Source of the DNA: Antedon bifida | Taxonomy: Eukaryota > Echinodermata > Crinoidea > Comatulida > Antedonidae | Direction of reading: 5' to 3' | DNA: 64,000 bases | NCBI GenBank assembly: GCA_963402885.1 | Contig: OY727094.1 | Coordinates: forward strand, 312,501 to 376,500 | Part shown: one piece after another, positions 8,007-18,970 of the stretch | Layout: each line of letters opens with the position of its first letter | Position numbering within the stretch: position 1 is the first letter of the stretch | Notes under the pieces: model-generated | What the model was told of the DNA's origin: nothing | The model's input: the letters and a program-made list of their open reading frames with translations, nothing else | Databases searched by the model: none | Translations under genes and position numbers: made by a program

Positions 8007-11000
8007 GTATATGCCTTCCTTAAGCCCGTTTTCAATTAGGCGAATTTATTCGCGCGGATCGCGTACACGCGTATTAAAGCCGATTTTCCACTAGCTTATA
8101 CGCATGCGTATTCATGTTTACATCTTCCAATTCCCTCTCTACGCATGCGTATAATCTGACGCTTTCTATTCGCGTGACTAAATTAACCTAGTGGAAAATC
8201 GGCTTAATATTTGTATGTACTATTTGTAACGCGATAAAATGCGCAACAAACAACCAATCATGAATGTTCGCGCGGATATTATATTCTATGAATCTGTGTC
8301 TGCTTTAATAATTTGACCATAATGTGATGCAGCATTATTTTGCAGTAGTTTGGCGTAGAATGTGCTCTTTTTGTAATCGTTAGGATTGCTTGTGTTAATG
8401 TTCCGCTCAGCATACAAACGATATTCAAGAAAAAAACAACGCAGTTTGCAATGGAAATTTTTATCACGTCCAAGTGTGAGAGGAATGTCGCAACATTTAG
8501 GTCTTTCCGAGGCAAAAGATGATCAACAGTTTGCGCAACAAAGAAAGTGATTGACGAGATTGCCCCTGCACAATTGTGTATGTTCAAATAAACATTTATT
8601 CCTTTCATTTTCAAATGTAATGCTAATGTAACTTTTGTGGAGATGATGATGAACAGAATTGATGATGATGAACAGAATTGATGATGATGAACAGAATTGA
8701 TGATGATGAACAGAATTTATGATGATGAACAGAATGTATGATGATGAACAGAATTGATGATGATGAACAGAATTGATGATGATGAACAGAATTGATGATG
8801 ATGAACAGAATTTATGATGATGAACAGATATAATGGTGATGATGGTGGTGATGATGATGATGAACAGAATTGATGAAGATGATGATGATGATGATGAACA
8901 GAATCGATGAGATGAACAGAATTTATGATGATGGTGGGATAATGATGAACAGAATTGATGATGATGATAGCGATGATGATGAACAGAATTGATGAAGATG
9001 TTGTTGATGATGATGAACTGAATCGATGATGATGAACAGAATTGATGAAGATGTTGACGATGATGATCTGAATTGATGATGATGATGATGGTGATGTTGA
9101 TGAAAAGAATTGATGATGATGATGAACATAATTGATGAAGATGTTGATGATGAACATAATTGATAAAGATGTTAATGATGATGATGATAACAGAATTTAT
9201 GATGACGAAATGATCTAAAGATTACGATAATTGATGATAATTGCCTACGAAACCAATAGTGTATAGTAACTTTTTTCTTTTCAGTTTTGACGTACGATGA
9301 CATAGTTGTAATAGACAGTATGCACGGATACTCTAACAGACCTCTACCTTTGATGATGATCTCTGGTCCAGCTTTGTTGTCACTAGGCTTCTGTCCTGTC
9401 GTTCTGTTCCTTTATTCTCCTCTTGTTGGCTATTTTTGGCCATCTGAGAGGTTCCCTCATGGCACACCAGAGTCATTTCTTTAAAGGAGAGGTAATTCGT
9501 GTAGGCCTATATTCCACGCCCTCCTCCTGGCGGAGGCTATTGACGGTGACAACATCCATCATAATCAATCTCAATCCTTCGTCAGCATTTCTCTGCTGAA
9601 TAAAGGCAATTCAACATCCAGACGTTTTTTGTTCTTCATGATATTAGAAAATGGTCGCATTTTGTATTAATGTTATAATTGTTTTGCTTTTTTTAGCTTG
9701 TTTTTTGGCGCCAGCTGGTCTAGTTTACGCGTAAGTATAGTACCGTTTAGTGGTTGTATGGTTGTGGGTTAGGTCGGTTGCGGTATAGAGTTAGTACCAT
9801 AAAAAGTATTAATAGTTTATTTTATTTATGAAATATTGAATGTTTTTCATTCAAGGACTTCATTTGGATTCTCCTATCAGTCTGCGTTGCAGAAACAGCG
9901 TTCATTGCTTAGCAACATTTCGTATGAATCTAGTTTGTTAGATCAGGTGATGGTAATGACCAATCAGATGTCCTTAATTTCTGACGATACAAAGCGAAAG
10001 GTTAGATTGATAACATAAACAAACTACAAGAAAACATTTCCATATAAAGAATAATAATTATATCTATTTGCTTTTTTTTTTTTCTAGATTTTCAAAATAA
10101 TAAAGGATGAAGTTTTGTCAATATTTCTACAAATTCAACAGCCGGATGTCGTGAAATGCACTAGCTTCGAAATTCCTCGCTCTCCTGGACAAGTTTGGAA
10201 AGTTAGAACGCTTCAATTGTTTTCATTACAAAATTATCACAAATATTTTGATATTGTAAAATAATTAAGTAATTTTTATTAAATTGATTTTATTTCCAGA
10301 TAATTGATTTGGTGAAAGAAAGTGTTGAACAAGATAACACATGGAGCGTCGATCGACTTGTATTGGTAAGAGTAATGGGTTATTGCTCATCCTACTCGCA
10401 CTACCCCACGCCTGATTAATAATTGTCTGTAGAAAAGACATATTTTTTCCAAAAACAAGTTGATACAATTCAAAACCAAGATAGATGTTAGGACCTTTGG
10501 TAACATATTCGAGTATTTAAGGACTTTGAATTTTGAATCTGAATTCTGCTGCGAAAAAGTAATAGAAAGCTATTTCTAATCGAGCATTCATAAGTATAGT
10601 AACTTATCCACATATTACGCAATGATTCAAAAGTATAGTAACTTATCCACATATTACGCAATGATTCAAAAGTATAGTAACTTATCCACATATTACGCAA
10701 TGATTCAAAAGTATAGTAACTTATCCACATATTACGCAATGATTCAAAAGTATAGTAACTTATCCACATATTACGCAATGATTCAAAAGTATAGTAACTT
10801 ATCCACATATTACGCAATGCTCTATAGTTTCTATTCATTTGTTTAGTTTATATTTGTTTGTGTCTTATTGTAATTAGTCAGTACAGTTTATTTATTATTA
10901 TCTAAGTAAGTAATTATGCTATTTTCTATGGACCAGATATTTCGAAATAAAAGATTGAATTGAATTTAATTACCAGTTTCGTGTTTTATAATATTTAAAG

Positions 11001-13415
11001 TGTTGTGCTGCAGGCATGTGCTATGACAATAGATCATGGTTTGCCGGCGACAGACACGATATTGAAGGCTGGTTTTCATCTATTATATTTTTACATTTTG
11101 CTTTTTTTTTATACAGGAGGAAATTCTAGACCACATTCTGAATTTAAGCTCAGCTAGTTCGGAACGTTATGAAGTGATGAACTCTCACATACAGCCGTTC
11201 CAGTGGGTTTTTCTTGAAGCATTAGGATTCTGTACATTCTTTGGTGTAATGCTTTTGCAGGTAAGTCACATAATACTCAAGTGTGTGTTCACATACAAGA
11301 ATACGACTGAATGGTGAATAATATTGCGCAATCGCAAGTGCATGTCCACACACAAGAATACGACTGAATGGTGAACAATATTGCGCAATAGCAATCGCAA
11401 GTGTATGTCCACACACAAGAATACGACTGAATGGTGAACAATATTGCGCAATAGCAATCGCAAGTGTATGTCCACACACAAGAATACAACTGGAGGTTAA
11501 ACAATATTGCGCAATAGCAATCGCAAGTGTATGTCCACACACAAGAATACGAGTGGAGGTTGAACAATATTGCGCAACAGCAATCGCAAGTGTATGTCCA
11601 CACACAAGAATACGACTGGAGGTTGAACAATATTGTGCAATACCAATCGCAAGTGTATGTCCACACACAAGAATACGACTGGAGGTTGAACAATAATGCG
11701 CAATAGCAATCGCAAGTGTATGTCCACACACAAGAATACGAGTGGAGGTTGAACAATATTGCGCAACAGCAATCGCAAGTGTATGTCCACACACAAGAAT
11801 ACGACTGGAGGTTGAACAATATTGTGCAATAGCAATCGCAAGTGTATGTCCACACACAAGATACGACTACTGGAGGTTGAACAATAATGCGCAATAGCAA
11901 TCGCAAGTGTATGTCCACACAAAAGAGTATTTGCGACTGCAGTGAAAAATATACTTGCGCAACATTATGCTTTTTTTGTTTTTACCGTTTTACCGGAACT
12001 ACATTTTTGGAAATTACCAGGGAAGTTTTTTGTGGAAGTGAAAGTTTATGTTATGATAATTTATGAACAAGTTCAAGTGATGTGATATTTTTTCATCGAA
12101 TAATATAATTTTTCACACGTTAGCAACAGTCAGTATAAAACCAATGATTAAAATAATAAAGAAAAAAAGTTAAAATTTAAAAGAAAGCTCCGAGTTCGAT
12201 TCCCGGTGGTTCAGAATGGTGTTCAATATAAATTCATTACGGCTATCAGATTTAATTTAAAACTAGAACATTAGCTGATTGTAAGATGCACATTATAATA
12301 GATACCCAAAGTTAGTAACGATTTTAACAGTAGGGGATTTCCCGGAACGCTTGTTGAAAACCAACAACAGGACATACTTAAGATTATTATAGGAAACGGT
12401 GTGTCTTAACGACTTAACATTTCCAGCAAGAATGGTGGCCTTTTTATCTATAAAGCACACGCATTCTTAATTATACATTATTAGTTTAATTGCCTTAATG
12501 TTATCAATACACATTTAAGAAGAAATATTCTACACCGCCCGGCGGCGATGTACTGAAAATGAATAAATTAAAACGCCAAGTATGAGGAAACCTGTGAAAA
12601 TGAGAAAAAGCCAACCCACCATCAACCAAAATTCGAACTTGAAACGTTCTGCTTGATATGCATTGTTATAATTATTATACAAGGAGTCTTAAGCTCTGTC
12701 TGCACTATCAAACTTTATGTTACAAAAAAATGTGATGTGGACACAATGATGTCATATCACTATCATATTTGGGGATATCACTACCATATTTGGGTAAATT
12801 ACACTTTTTTTTGTCAAACTAGTTTGATAGTATAGACAAAGCTTTAGTATATTTTGGTTTATTTCCATTAGGCCCAGTCATATCGAATGGAGTTAGCTAT
12901 GTGTATAATGACAGTCTTCTCCATCTCAATTCTCTGTTTTGTTATTTCTGACTTGGACTCCGCTTTCAACGGGTTTTTCACGGTAAATATTAACCTCAAT
13001 ACGAATCTTAAATTGACATGATGATAAACTGCAAAAGTATTTATTTTTCCATAACCGTTGACATAATATCATAGATAATAACTTCTGAAATAATAAGGCA
13101 AAACGTAAACTTATACACTCTAATTACTGTATAGACTGCAGCCTCCTATTTTATGTGAATCGTATGTTCGTTTGATTAATGTTCAGAAGATTGGTGACAG
13201 TCTATCCCAGTGTATAGGCCTAAAGTTTACATTGTTTTTTTTTTTTATTAAAGGTGAGATTGGACGCATTGTACGGCGTTATCGATAAGGTGGAACGAAT
13301 GTTTACTCTCAACAAACAAGGAATCAGCATGTATCGATATGATGAACACAGCGAACACGACAATGTCAGCGAAGATAGTTACGAAGTTATTATTAACCAA
13401 ATTGATATACATTAG
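7877..13415 (+). CDS. DUF4239-like multi-pass membrane protein, nine exons
   Basis: Nine exons join in frame. The N-terminus is acidic (MAEPEPEPEAEV), then a membrane segment (exons 1 and 3), a cytosolic-looking region beginning FGFSYQSALQKQRSLL (exon 4), helical exons 5 and 6, and two membrane segments (WVFLEALGFCTFFGVMLL in exon 7, MCIMTVFSISILCFVI in exon 8). The next stretch is DLDSAFNGFF, then a soluble acidic tail. Three features recall DUF4239 (bestrophin-like) proteins, whose function is unknown: FGF near the first membrane segment, a pair of late membrane helices, and LDxxFxG right after them. The assignment is from memory of the family, not a search. Exon 2 carries an in-frame stop; skipping it keeps frame and gives roughly 300 residues. 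The start ATG has a good context (A at -3, G at +4). A poly(A) signal follows the stop. Confidence 0.7.
8074..8207. repeat. MITE family C (AGCCGATTTTCCACTAG termini)
   Basis: TTAAAGCCGATTTTCCACTA at the left pairs with CTAGTGGAAAATCGGCTTAA at the right. The interior contains two TACGCATGCGTA-type palindromes. It sits in intron 1, about 70 bases after exon 1, inside a region with direct TTCGCGCGGAT repeats at 8049 and 8268, which suggests insertion into an older element. Confidence 0.75.
8642..9196 (+). repeat. GATGATGAACAGAATT microsatellite/minisatellite
   Basis: A purine-rich array of ATGATG triplets punctuated by AACAGAATT, about 550 bases, irregular in period. It lies in intron 1 of the DUF4239-like gene. 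The His/Ser-rich open frames on its minus strand are products of the triplet repeat. Confidence 0.95.
9285..9491 (+). CDS. DUF4239-like gene exon 2: cassette with in-frame stop
   Basis: The exon follows a strong acceptor (CTTTTCAG), starts in phase 1 and stays open for 66 codons. It encodes a hydrophobic stretch (PALLSLGFCPVVLFLYSPLVG). TAA at 9482-9484 comes seven bases before a GTAATT donor that is itself in phase 1. Inclusion would truncate the protein; skipping joins exon 1 to exon 3 in frame. It may be a regulated cassette, an alternative terminal exon, or carry a point change or sequencing error. Confidence 0.55.
9697..9730 (+). CDS. DUF4239-like gene exon 3 (34-base microexon)
   Basis: Acceptor is TTTTTAG and donor GTAAGT. 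The exon encodes CFLAPAGLVY between split codons. Joined to exon 1 it completes a membrane segment: ILCLSILL then ACFLAPAGLVYA. Confidence 0.65.
9856..10000 (+). CDS. DUF4239-like gene exon 4
   Basis: Begins with one base completing an Ala codon, then TSFGFSYQSALQKQRSLL and a helical region ending DDTKRK, phase 0. This resembles the stretch after the first membrane segment in DUF4239 proteins. Donor is GTTAGA, which is weak. Confidence 0.75.
10088..10201 (+). CDS. DUF4239-like gene exon 5
   Basis: 38 codons, phase 0-0, from IFKIIKDEVLSIFLQ to SPGQVWK. Acceptor is a long T tract ending CTAG. Donor is GTTAGA, again weak and identical to that of exon 4. Confidence 0.72.
10300..10365 (+). CDS. 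DUF4239-like gene exon 6
   Basis: 22 codons, phase 0-0, IIDLVKESVEQDNTWSVDR, an amphipathic helix-like stretch. Acceptor TTTCCAG, donor GTAAGA. Confidence 0.75.
10592..10818 (+). repeat. 39-bp tandem repeat, about six copies
   Basis: AAGTATAGTAACTTATCCAC starts at 10592, 10631, 10670, 10709, 10748 and 10787, with near-perfect copies. Because 39 is divisible by three and the unit lacks stops in some frames, open frames appear on both strands, but these are repeat artefacts. It lies in intron 6 of the DUF4239-like gene. Confidence 0.97.
10840..10968 (+). repeat. LINE-like 3' tail
   Basis: A T-rich segment ends in GGACCAGATATTTCGAAATA and then AAAGATTGAATTGAATTT, the typical look of an L2/CR1-type 3' end with short direct-repeat tail. 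No coding part remains. Confidence 0.45.
11117..11260 (+). CDS. DUF4239-like gene exon 7
   Basis: 48 codons, phase 0-0. An amphipathic stretch (EEILDHILNLSSASSERY) is followed by a membrane helix, WVFLEALGFCTFFGVMLL. Acceptor is ATACAG after a T tract, donor GTAAGT. Confidence 0.8.
11283..11935 (+). repeat. 63-bp tandem repeat, about ten copies, with 189-bp higher-order unit
   Basis: The unit holds GTGTATGTCCACACACAAGA and AACAATATTGCGCAATAGC. Copies starting near 11551, 11614 and 11677 are repeated as a trio from 11740, with the same private variants (GAGTGG with CAACAGC; TTGTGCAAT; AATAATGCGC). Three-fold divisibility gives long open frames on the minus strand that are not genes. It lies in intron 7. 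Confidence 0.96.
12180..12222 (+). repeat. tRNA-like B-box fragment
   Basis: CCGAGTTCGATTCCCGG resembles the T-arm/B box of a tRNA. No A box or acceptor stem partner lies upstream, so this is a SINE fragment or chance match. Confidence 0.3.
12689..12845 (+). repeat. MITE family A, copy 3
   Basis: TTAAGCTCTGTCTGCACTAT at the left and AGTTTGATAGTATAGACAAA at the right, with the GTGATGTGG/ATATTTGGG interior. Intron 7 of the DUF4239-like gene, ending about 25 bases before exon 8. Confidence 0.88.
12872..12982 (+). CDS. DUF4239-like gene exon 8
   Basis: 37 codons, phase 0-0. Membrane helix MCIMTVFSISILCFVI is followed by SDLDSAFNGFF, the most family-like motif of the protein (LDxxFxG just after the last helix). 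Acceptor CATTAG, donor GTAAAT. Confidence 0.82.
13254..13415 (+). CDS. DUF4239-like gene exon 9 and stop
   Basis: 53 codons then TAG at 13413-13415. VRLDALYGVIDKVERMF continues the helix after the LDxxFxG motif, and the tail is acidic and His/Tyr-rich (DEHSEHDNVSEDSYE). Acceptor TTAAAG. Confidence 0.8.
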   Translation: MRLDALYGVIDKVERMFTLNKQGISMYRYDEHSEHDNVSEDSYEVIINQIDIH

Positions 13416-13491
13416 AAGGAAACACAAATAACTTTCAAAAACAGGAGAAGGTTCATTGTACAGTCATTATATTTTAGTGTTGTATGCAATC

Positions 13492-13497
13492 AATAAA
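13492..13497 (+). other. Poly(A) signal AATAAA of the DUF4239-like gene
   Basis: AATAAA lies 77 bases after the stop codon, followed by a T/G-rich stretch. It gives a short 3' UTR of about 100 bases. Confidence 0.7.
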
Positions 13498-13919
13498 ACT
13501 GATGGATGAAATTGTGTTGCCATTCACACACCAATCTTGCATTTTAAATGATGATGATGTTATCTGTATTTTTGTATTTTAAACGATGTGTTTTATCTGT
13601 ATTTTACAAAATGTAACTTATTTTTATATTTTTATGTGAATTTTTAACTTTGAACAAACGAAATTAATTTCAAACCATGTACTATATTTTACTGTGTTTG
13701 ACCATAAATACTGAATAGGCCTACTTTTTATTTAAAGAATAATTATTATTTTATTTATTATTTGAAACAATTGGTAACACGTCGAATTCTCCAACATTTT
13801 TAAAACACAAACAGTGGTGGAACAATGTATTAATAACATCAAAACAATTATAAATAAATGAGGAAACGAGAACGAACTGCTCGAACGAACAAAAATCGAT
13901 ATAAACGTACATCGCGCCC

Positions 13920-14060
13920 TCTATAATAAGTCAATCACAACAAGTTTTCAAGGTTGGCGGCTTGGCGCAGGTTGTGTGGTAGGCTAAAAAGCCCGCCAAA
14001 AAGTCTACCTCAAAAGAAACGTATTTATTATTCAAAAGCTATTAACTATCAGGTAATGAA
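13920..14060 (+). promoter_or_regulatory. CpG-rich patch, candidate promoter/first non-coding exon
   Basis: GTTGGCGGCTTGGCGCAGG and AAAGCCCGCCAAAAAG stand out from the AT-rich surroundings. The patch ends with CTATCAG followed by GTAATGAAT, which could be an exon-donor boundary. A CpG-poor block begins just downstream. No coding exon linked to it was found. Confidence 0.3.
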
Positions 14061-14399
14061 TTTCAATAAAGACATTGTACTATGCCTGTAGTTAAAAGAT
14101 CTATATACCACTAGGCTAGCTGTTGCAGTAGTAGTAGGCCTACTCCCTACCCTTTCATATTATTATATGAGTGAGGGTGGAATGTATTTGGGGTCCTTTT
14201 GACGCAGATGTGATAAGCATGCACAGGGAGGGTAGCCTGGCCAGAAGTTATGGGCCTAGGATAGAGTGTGTGTGTGCAGTGTGTGAGTGTGCGTAAAGTC
14301 AGCTTGTCTCTAACAAATTAATTTTCTACTGAAAACTTTGTACAAGATTCTTAGACATAAATATATTTATTTTACAGGAATACACTTTAACATAAAAAA

Positions 14400-14560
14400 C
14401 TTAGTTAAATATTACTACCTAGAAGAAGGCTAGGCCTAGACTAGTAGGCCCTAGACTAGGCCTATTTTATCATTCTAGTTATACCTGTAATCTAGTTCTA
14501 GACTACTAATACTAGCCTACTACTACTCTACTAGGCCAGACAGGTAGCTATTATAACTGG
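14400..14560. repeat. CTAG/TAGGCC-rich cluster
   Basis: Dense CTAGACTAGTAGGCCCTAGA-type sequence with alternating CTAG, TAGGCC and TACTACTAC words over about 150 bases. Low-complexity, with repeated short palindromes. Confidence 0.6.
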
Positions 14561-15669
14561 CTGCTTCTAGCTAGATAAATAAGTCTAAAAATTAAAATAG
14601 TTATTTTTTCAATTTATCAGTTGAACTTGTTGAGCAAAATAAGATTTTGTGAATAAGTTGTTTTTATAATTCAAATTCAACTTGGTTTGATTAATTCCGT
14701 TTAGCTACAATACCCTTGGGCCACCAATCCCTGATAGAAAACATGATTCAATGACATCAGATAAATAGAAAATCACATTTAAATCTTAATGGAAAGCAAT
14801 TATAGCATCTAATAGGGGCAGCCACGTGGAAAATACATATCTTTGTCTTTTGTAATTGCCATATAAGATGTTGGAGGAGTTTACAAGAAATTCAATTCAA
14901 ACTTGTATTAGCATTCTCTTGAGAGATTTTCAAAGTTTGTTAAAAATATGAATTTATCATAAATAGCTTTAAAATAATATTGTCTTTTTGAAAAATAATT
15001 TTAACAAATTGTTGTTGAATAGGCCATTTTAATGTCCGGTAATAATTTTTTACTTTGACCAAAAATTCTTATTCTTTATTGCGAGAAAAACATACAAAGA
15101 CTGCCAAGTAAGTTGGCATGAAACACAAGGGAACTGAAAACAAATTATTTACCCAATAAACAGTAACATGAAAAGGTAACTACACAATGACAGTGAACAA
15201 ATTATTTTATTTACTTAATTTTTCAATAATATTTGATATAATTATGATTTTTTTTTTTGAATAAAAAAAATCTCTGTAACATCTTTCCACCAGATTGTTG
15301 AATTAACAAAACTTTGTCTCTAAGTTCGAACTTTAACTAGGACAGAACAGAACAAAATCTGCATCTCAATTAACCTTCCAATATCATTGTTAGTCATGTG
15401 ACTATACTTAATTAAGTTTGCATTCAGTACTTGTAAAATTGATGCTATTCATGTTTCAAAAAATATGTATTTCTTACTCTAGTAATTACAACTTTAATAA
15501 CGTATTAAACAAGAAAATTTCTGAGTTTGTTCCGTCCTTGGTGCTAGTTTTTGGTTGTGAATCACATTCTTGTTTTTTTGTATTCCTAAGTATGATAAAA
15601 CTTGGACTAAGCGTTTCAGAATGAAGAGAACGTACACTGAAAGAAGTAAAATTGAATTGAAATCTGTTG

Positions 15670-15835
15670 TCTGACAAAGTGAGGTCCATGTAAGGAGGTC
15701 CATGATCGGTTAGTGGTAGTGTCTGACAAAATGTGGTCCATGTAAGGAGGTTTATGATTGGTTAGTGTCAGCCAAAGTGTAGTCCATGTAAGGAGGTCCA
15801 TGATTAGTTAGTCTCTAGTGACTGACAAGTTGAGA
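15670..15835 (+). repeat. Tandem repeat, about three copies of roughly 50 bp
   Basis: CTGACAAAGTGAGGTCCATG followed by TAAGGAGGTCCATGATTGG, present three times with drift, starting near 15671, 15723 and 15768. Confidence 0.85.
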
Positions 15836-17991
15836 ACCTTGAAGTAATACCTCCAATAAATTTAATCAAACCAATTTGTATGTAATTTGTTTAGGCTTTC
15901 ATTAACACTTTTGAATCAGATAAGAAACATTTCATTGCCAAATAAAGCAAAGTCTTAACCATCCATTCGGTCCTTATTAAAAAGAAAAAAATAATCTTTT
16001 ATTTTCTTAGTAAATAACGCCCGATTGTTTTTAGATCTTTATCCTGTAAACGGCATTGTTTTTCAGCGCTTTGGGGTCTGTCGTGCTACCGACAGTACGT
16101 TTGTCATGAAAGTTACACATAAGATGAACATTTGATATAAATGTGACGTAAATGTCATATTTTATTCCATCAACCATTTGAACATATTAATATGATAACT
16201 TTAAGTTGACTGTCCTCTGAATACCCAAACAGGTATTAATTAAGTTCTGGTTATTGTGCAAGACCAGGCTAACCTAGAGTTAATTTCTTACATCTTTATA
16301 GCTTATACCGATAAATCATTTTCCACACAGTAATATATTATTATAAAACAAAAGCAGTATACACAGACTATAAAAGTTCAGTCTTTTGTTGAGGGAAAAT
16401 TATATTTAATCTATTTTTTATTTAAATAATGTTTACTAAAAAACATTAATTTTTTGAAAAGTTTTTACAAAGGTTTACACTTTGCACTACAAATGACAAA
16501 ATACTGTAATTAGTTTTGAAATTTCTTATGATTTAATTTCGAAGCAACATACAATTTATGAACTTGGAAATAGTGAAGGCATGAAGTTATGCCCTGGTTA
16601 TATGCTCTCTGGTCAATGACTCTAATGTCATGTTTGCTGGATATCTTCAGTGTGCTCACAGAGCCTATTGCTTTAGAGTAGTATTTTCCTGTCAGTATTA
16701 CAGTTACACATTTTAAAGATATATTGTCCCCATGAAAAATAATGTTTTTTATTTGTTTGTTGAATAGGCCATTTTAATATTACATAATAGTTATTCACTT
16801 TGACCAAAAAAAATATTTACCTGAAAAAATGTAATTTAAAGCAAAAAATGCTTAAATTGTCTGTTACTCTTAATGAGTTTTTGATTAAAATTAACCTTTA
16901 ATTTTGTCTTTTTATAATTGAAATAATTATTTTGGGGGTTTTTTTTCTACCGAAGTGAATAACTTGATTAAAAAACTGAAAAATAGCATATTAATAATAA
17001 AAATCTGATTTTATTAATCTTAATTTTTCATGTTTTAACTTTTGTAGATATTTATTATTAGTTTTGATTATAAAATTAATTACCTTAACTATACACTTTT
17101 GTTTCATTTATAAATGTTTTTTATGAGGCAAGTAACATTGAAGCCATTGTAGCAATATCATTACCAAATACTTCACAATACTACACCTTATTGCCCATTA
17201 ATTACATATTTATAGAATGCTTAGCAAAAATGCAGCACAAAGGTTTATACTCAAAATTCTGTTTGCGCAGAAGTTTAAAAATGAAAATGTGAGGTGTTTG
17301 TGACCATAGAGTGTTCACTATAATATCTCAATGGTGTGGTACAAACATTTTTTATATTGGAGTTTTTTTCAGTTTTTATTCAATATTGTTATAACTTATA
17401 ACAATTATTGAATAAAAACTGACTAATGTATTTCTCTGTATATTCTTGTTAATATTCTAATTTGTCAGATATTTGTTCTGTGTTCACAGAAAGAAGAATC
17501 TAGAAAAATATTTATTACTTATTTACTACTTATGAAGAATTTGATTTATAGATTTTTATCTGATCGAAAAAGATTGGTAGAAAAAATATAATGTGTCGCG
17601 CAACAAACATGCGACACACTTTAAAATGAGAAGTCATTTGTTGAGAATTAGCCTTTACTTTGACAACTCAAAAAAATGAATTACTTTCGAGAATAATTTT
17701 ATTTTTGATTAGTTACTGCTACGATATTTAATCAAAGTTATGTCGAACACTTTCTCTGTATTTGACATGATTCTGATATTTTGTTTAATTTCAAAATGTA
17801 GTTTAAGTCACTTTGATTCAGAAATTTTTATTTTATTGTTTGATTAATTTTCCGAAATGATGTATTTAATCAAAGTATCATTTGGCTTATGTTCTTTATA
17901 AAAAAAAACCTGGGCAAACAAATTACAATTATTACGTGTGTACCAAAAAAATGAAAGATGATAGTGCTTGGTTTGCTACACATTAATGAAT

Positions 17992-18282
17992 GAGGTTGCA
18001 GCATGTTCCATTTAGTTAGGGGGGTAAAGTCTGAGGTTGTAGCATGTTCCATATATTTAAGGAGTAAAGTTTGAGGTTGCAGCATGTTCCATATATTTAA
18101 GGGGGGAAAGTTTGAGGTTGCAGCATGTTCCATGTAGTTATGGGTAAAGTTTGAAGTTGCAGCACGCTCCATTTAGTTAGGGGGTGGGGGTAAAGGTTGA
18201 GGTTGCAGCCTGTACCATTTAGTTAGGAGGTAAAATTTGAGGTTGCAGCATGTATGTGCCAGTTACCGTAGTTAGGGGAAAG
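17992..18282 (+). repeat. Tandem repeat GAGGTTGCAGCATGTTCCAT, about six copies
   Basis: GAGGTTGCAGCATGTTCCAT with TTAGTTAGGGGGTAAAGT-type spacers, irregular unit of about 40-55 bases. No coding role seen. Confidence 0.9.
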
Positions 18283-18825
18283 CAAAAGAAACATTTTTTA
18301 TTAGGAAATAATAATTTAATGTGTATTGTGTGCTAAATTAGTATGGCTTACTTTACTCCCAATTTATGTTAGCAAAATAAATCAAATATGATGAAAATCT
18401 TTTTTCACTGTTGCTATTATTACTATATTTGGAATGAATCTATTATTATTATTACAAAGGTTTATGTGTTTTTTTTTTTATTACTGCTAACTTTTAACAA
18501 TATTTTTTTTTAAATACACTAAATGATAGTACTTTTTTATTATACATTAATTTTTATGGCCAGGCAGTTGGGTTCGTATTTCAGAATGTATGTCTATAGT
18601 GTATCAACTTTGCCTTTCCCCTACATTTGATAACCATTTCCTTAATTAGCTTCAGTCCCCAATGTATTGAATCACAATAATATTGATACAAAAATTGAAA
18701 ATGTATTAAATGCTTTCCTTGAACTTTGTTGTTAAGAAAGTAAGCAGATGGAAGTGAGCCCTCAAGTGTTCACTTTGCTAAGAACTTTTTTCAACAGTAC
18801 ACTATAATGATAAAATTGTATAATT

Positions 18826-18960
18826 TCATTTATTTATTTCAATTCACCGCCAAATCAAAAGCCACTAATACTAACAGGCTGATAGAAACTTAACTACAAT
18901 AGTGAATATAATACAGTATAAAATCGTGGGTAAAAGTGATTAATAATTATCAAGATGAAA
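18826..18960 (-). repeat. Retroelement 3' tail, inverted
   Basis: On the minus strand the segment ends GGCGGTGAATTGAAATAAAT then AAATG, the look of a truncated LINE 3' end. It lies just beside the inverted SINE head. Confidence 0.4.
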
Positions 18961-18970
18961 ATTATAATAC

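Noticed and set aside
8717-9157. Long His/Ser-rich open frame on the minus strand.
   Set aside because: It is the translation of the GATGAT array; no splice, domain or codon signal.
10592-10818. Regular repeats that could recall a CRISPR array.
   Set aside because: Copies abut with no unique spacers and the genome is animal.
10488-10846. Thirteen-residue repeat proteins on both strands.
   Set aside because: They are produced by the 39-bp minisatellite in an intron, where period divisible by three keeps frames open.
11222-11922. Cys-rich 21-residue repeat proteins on the minus strand, in two frames.
   Set aside because: Produced by the 63-bp minisatellite; two overlapping frames of equal length and no promoter argue against coding.
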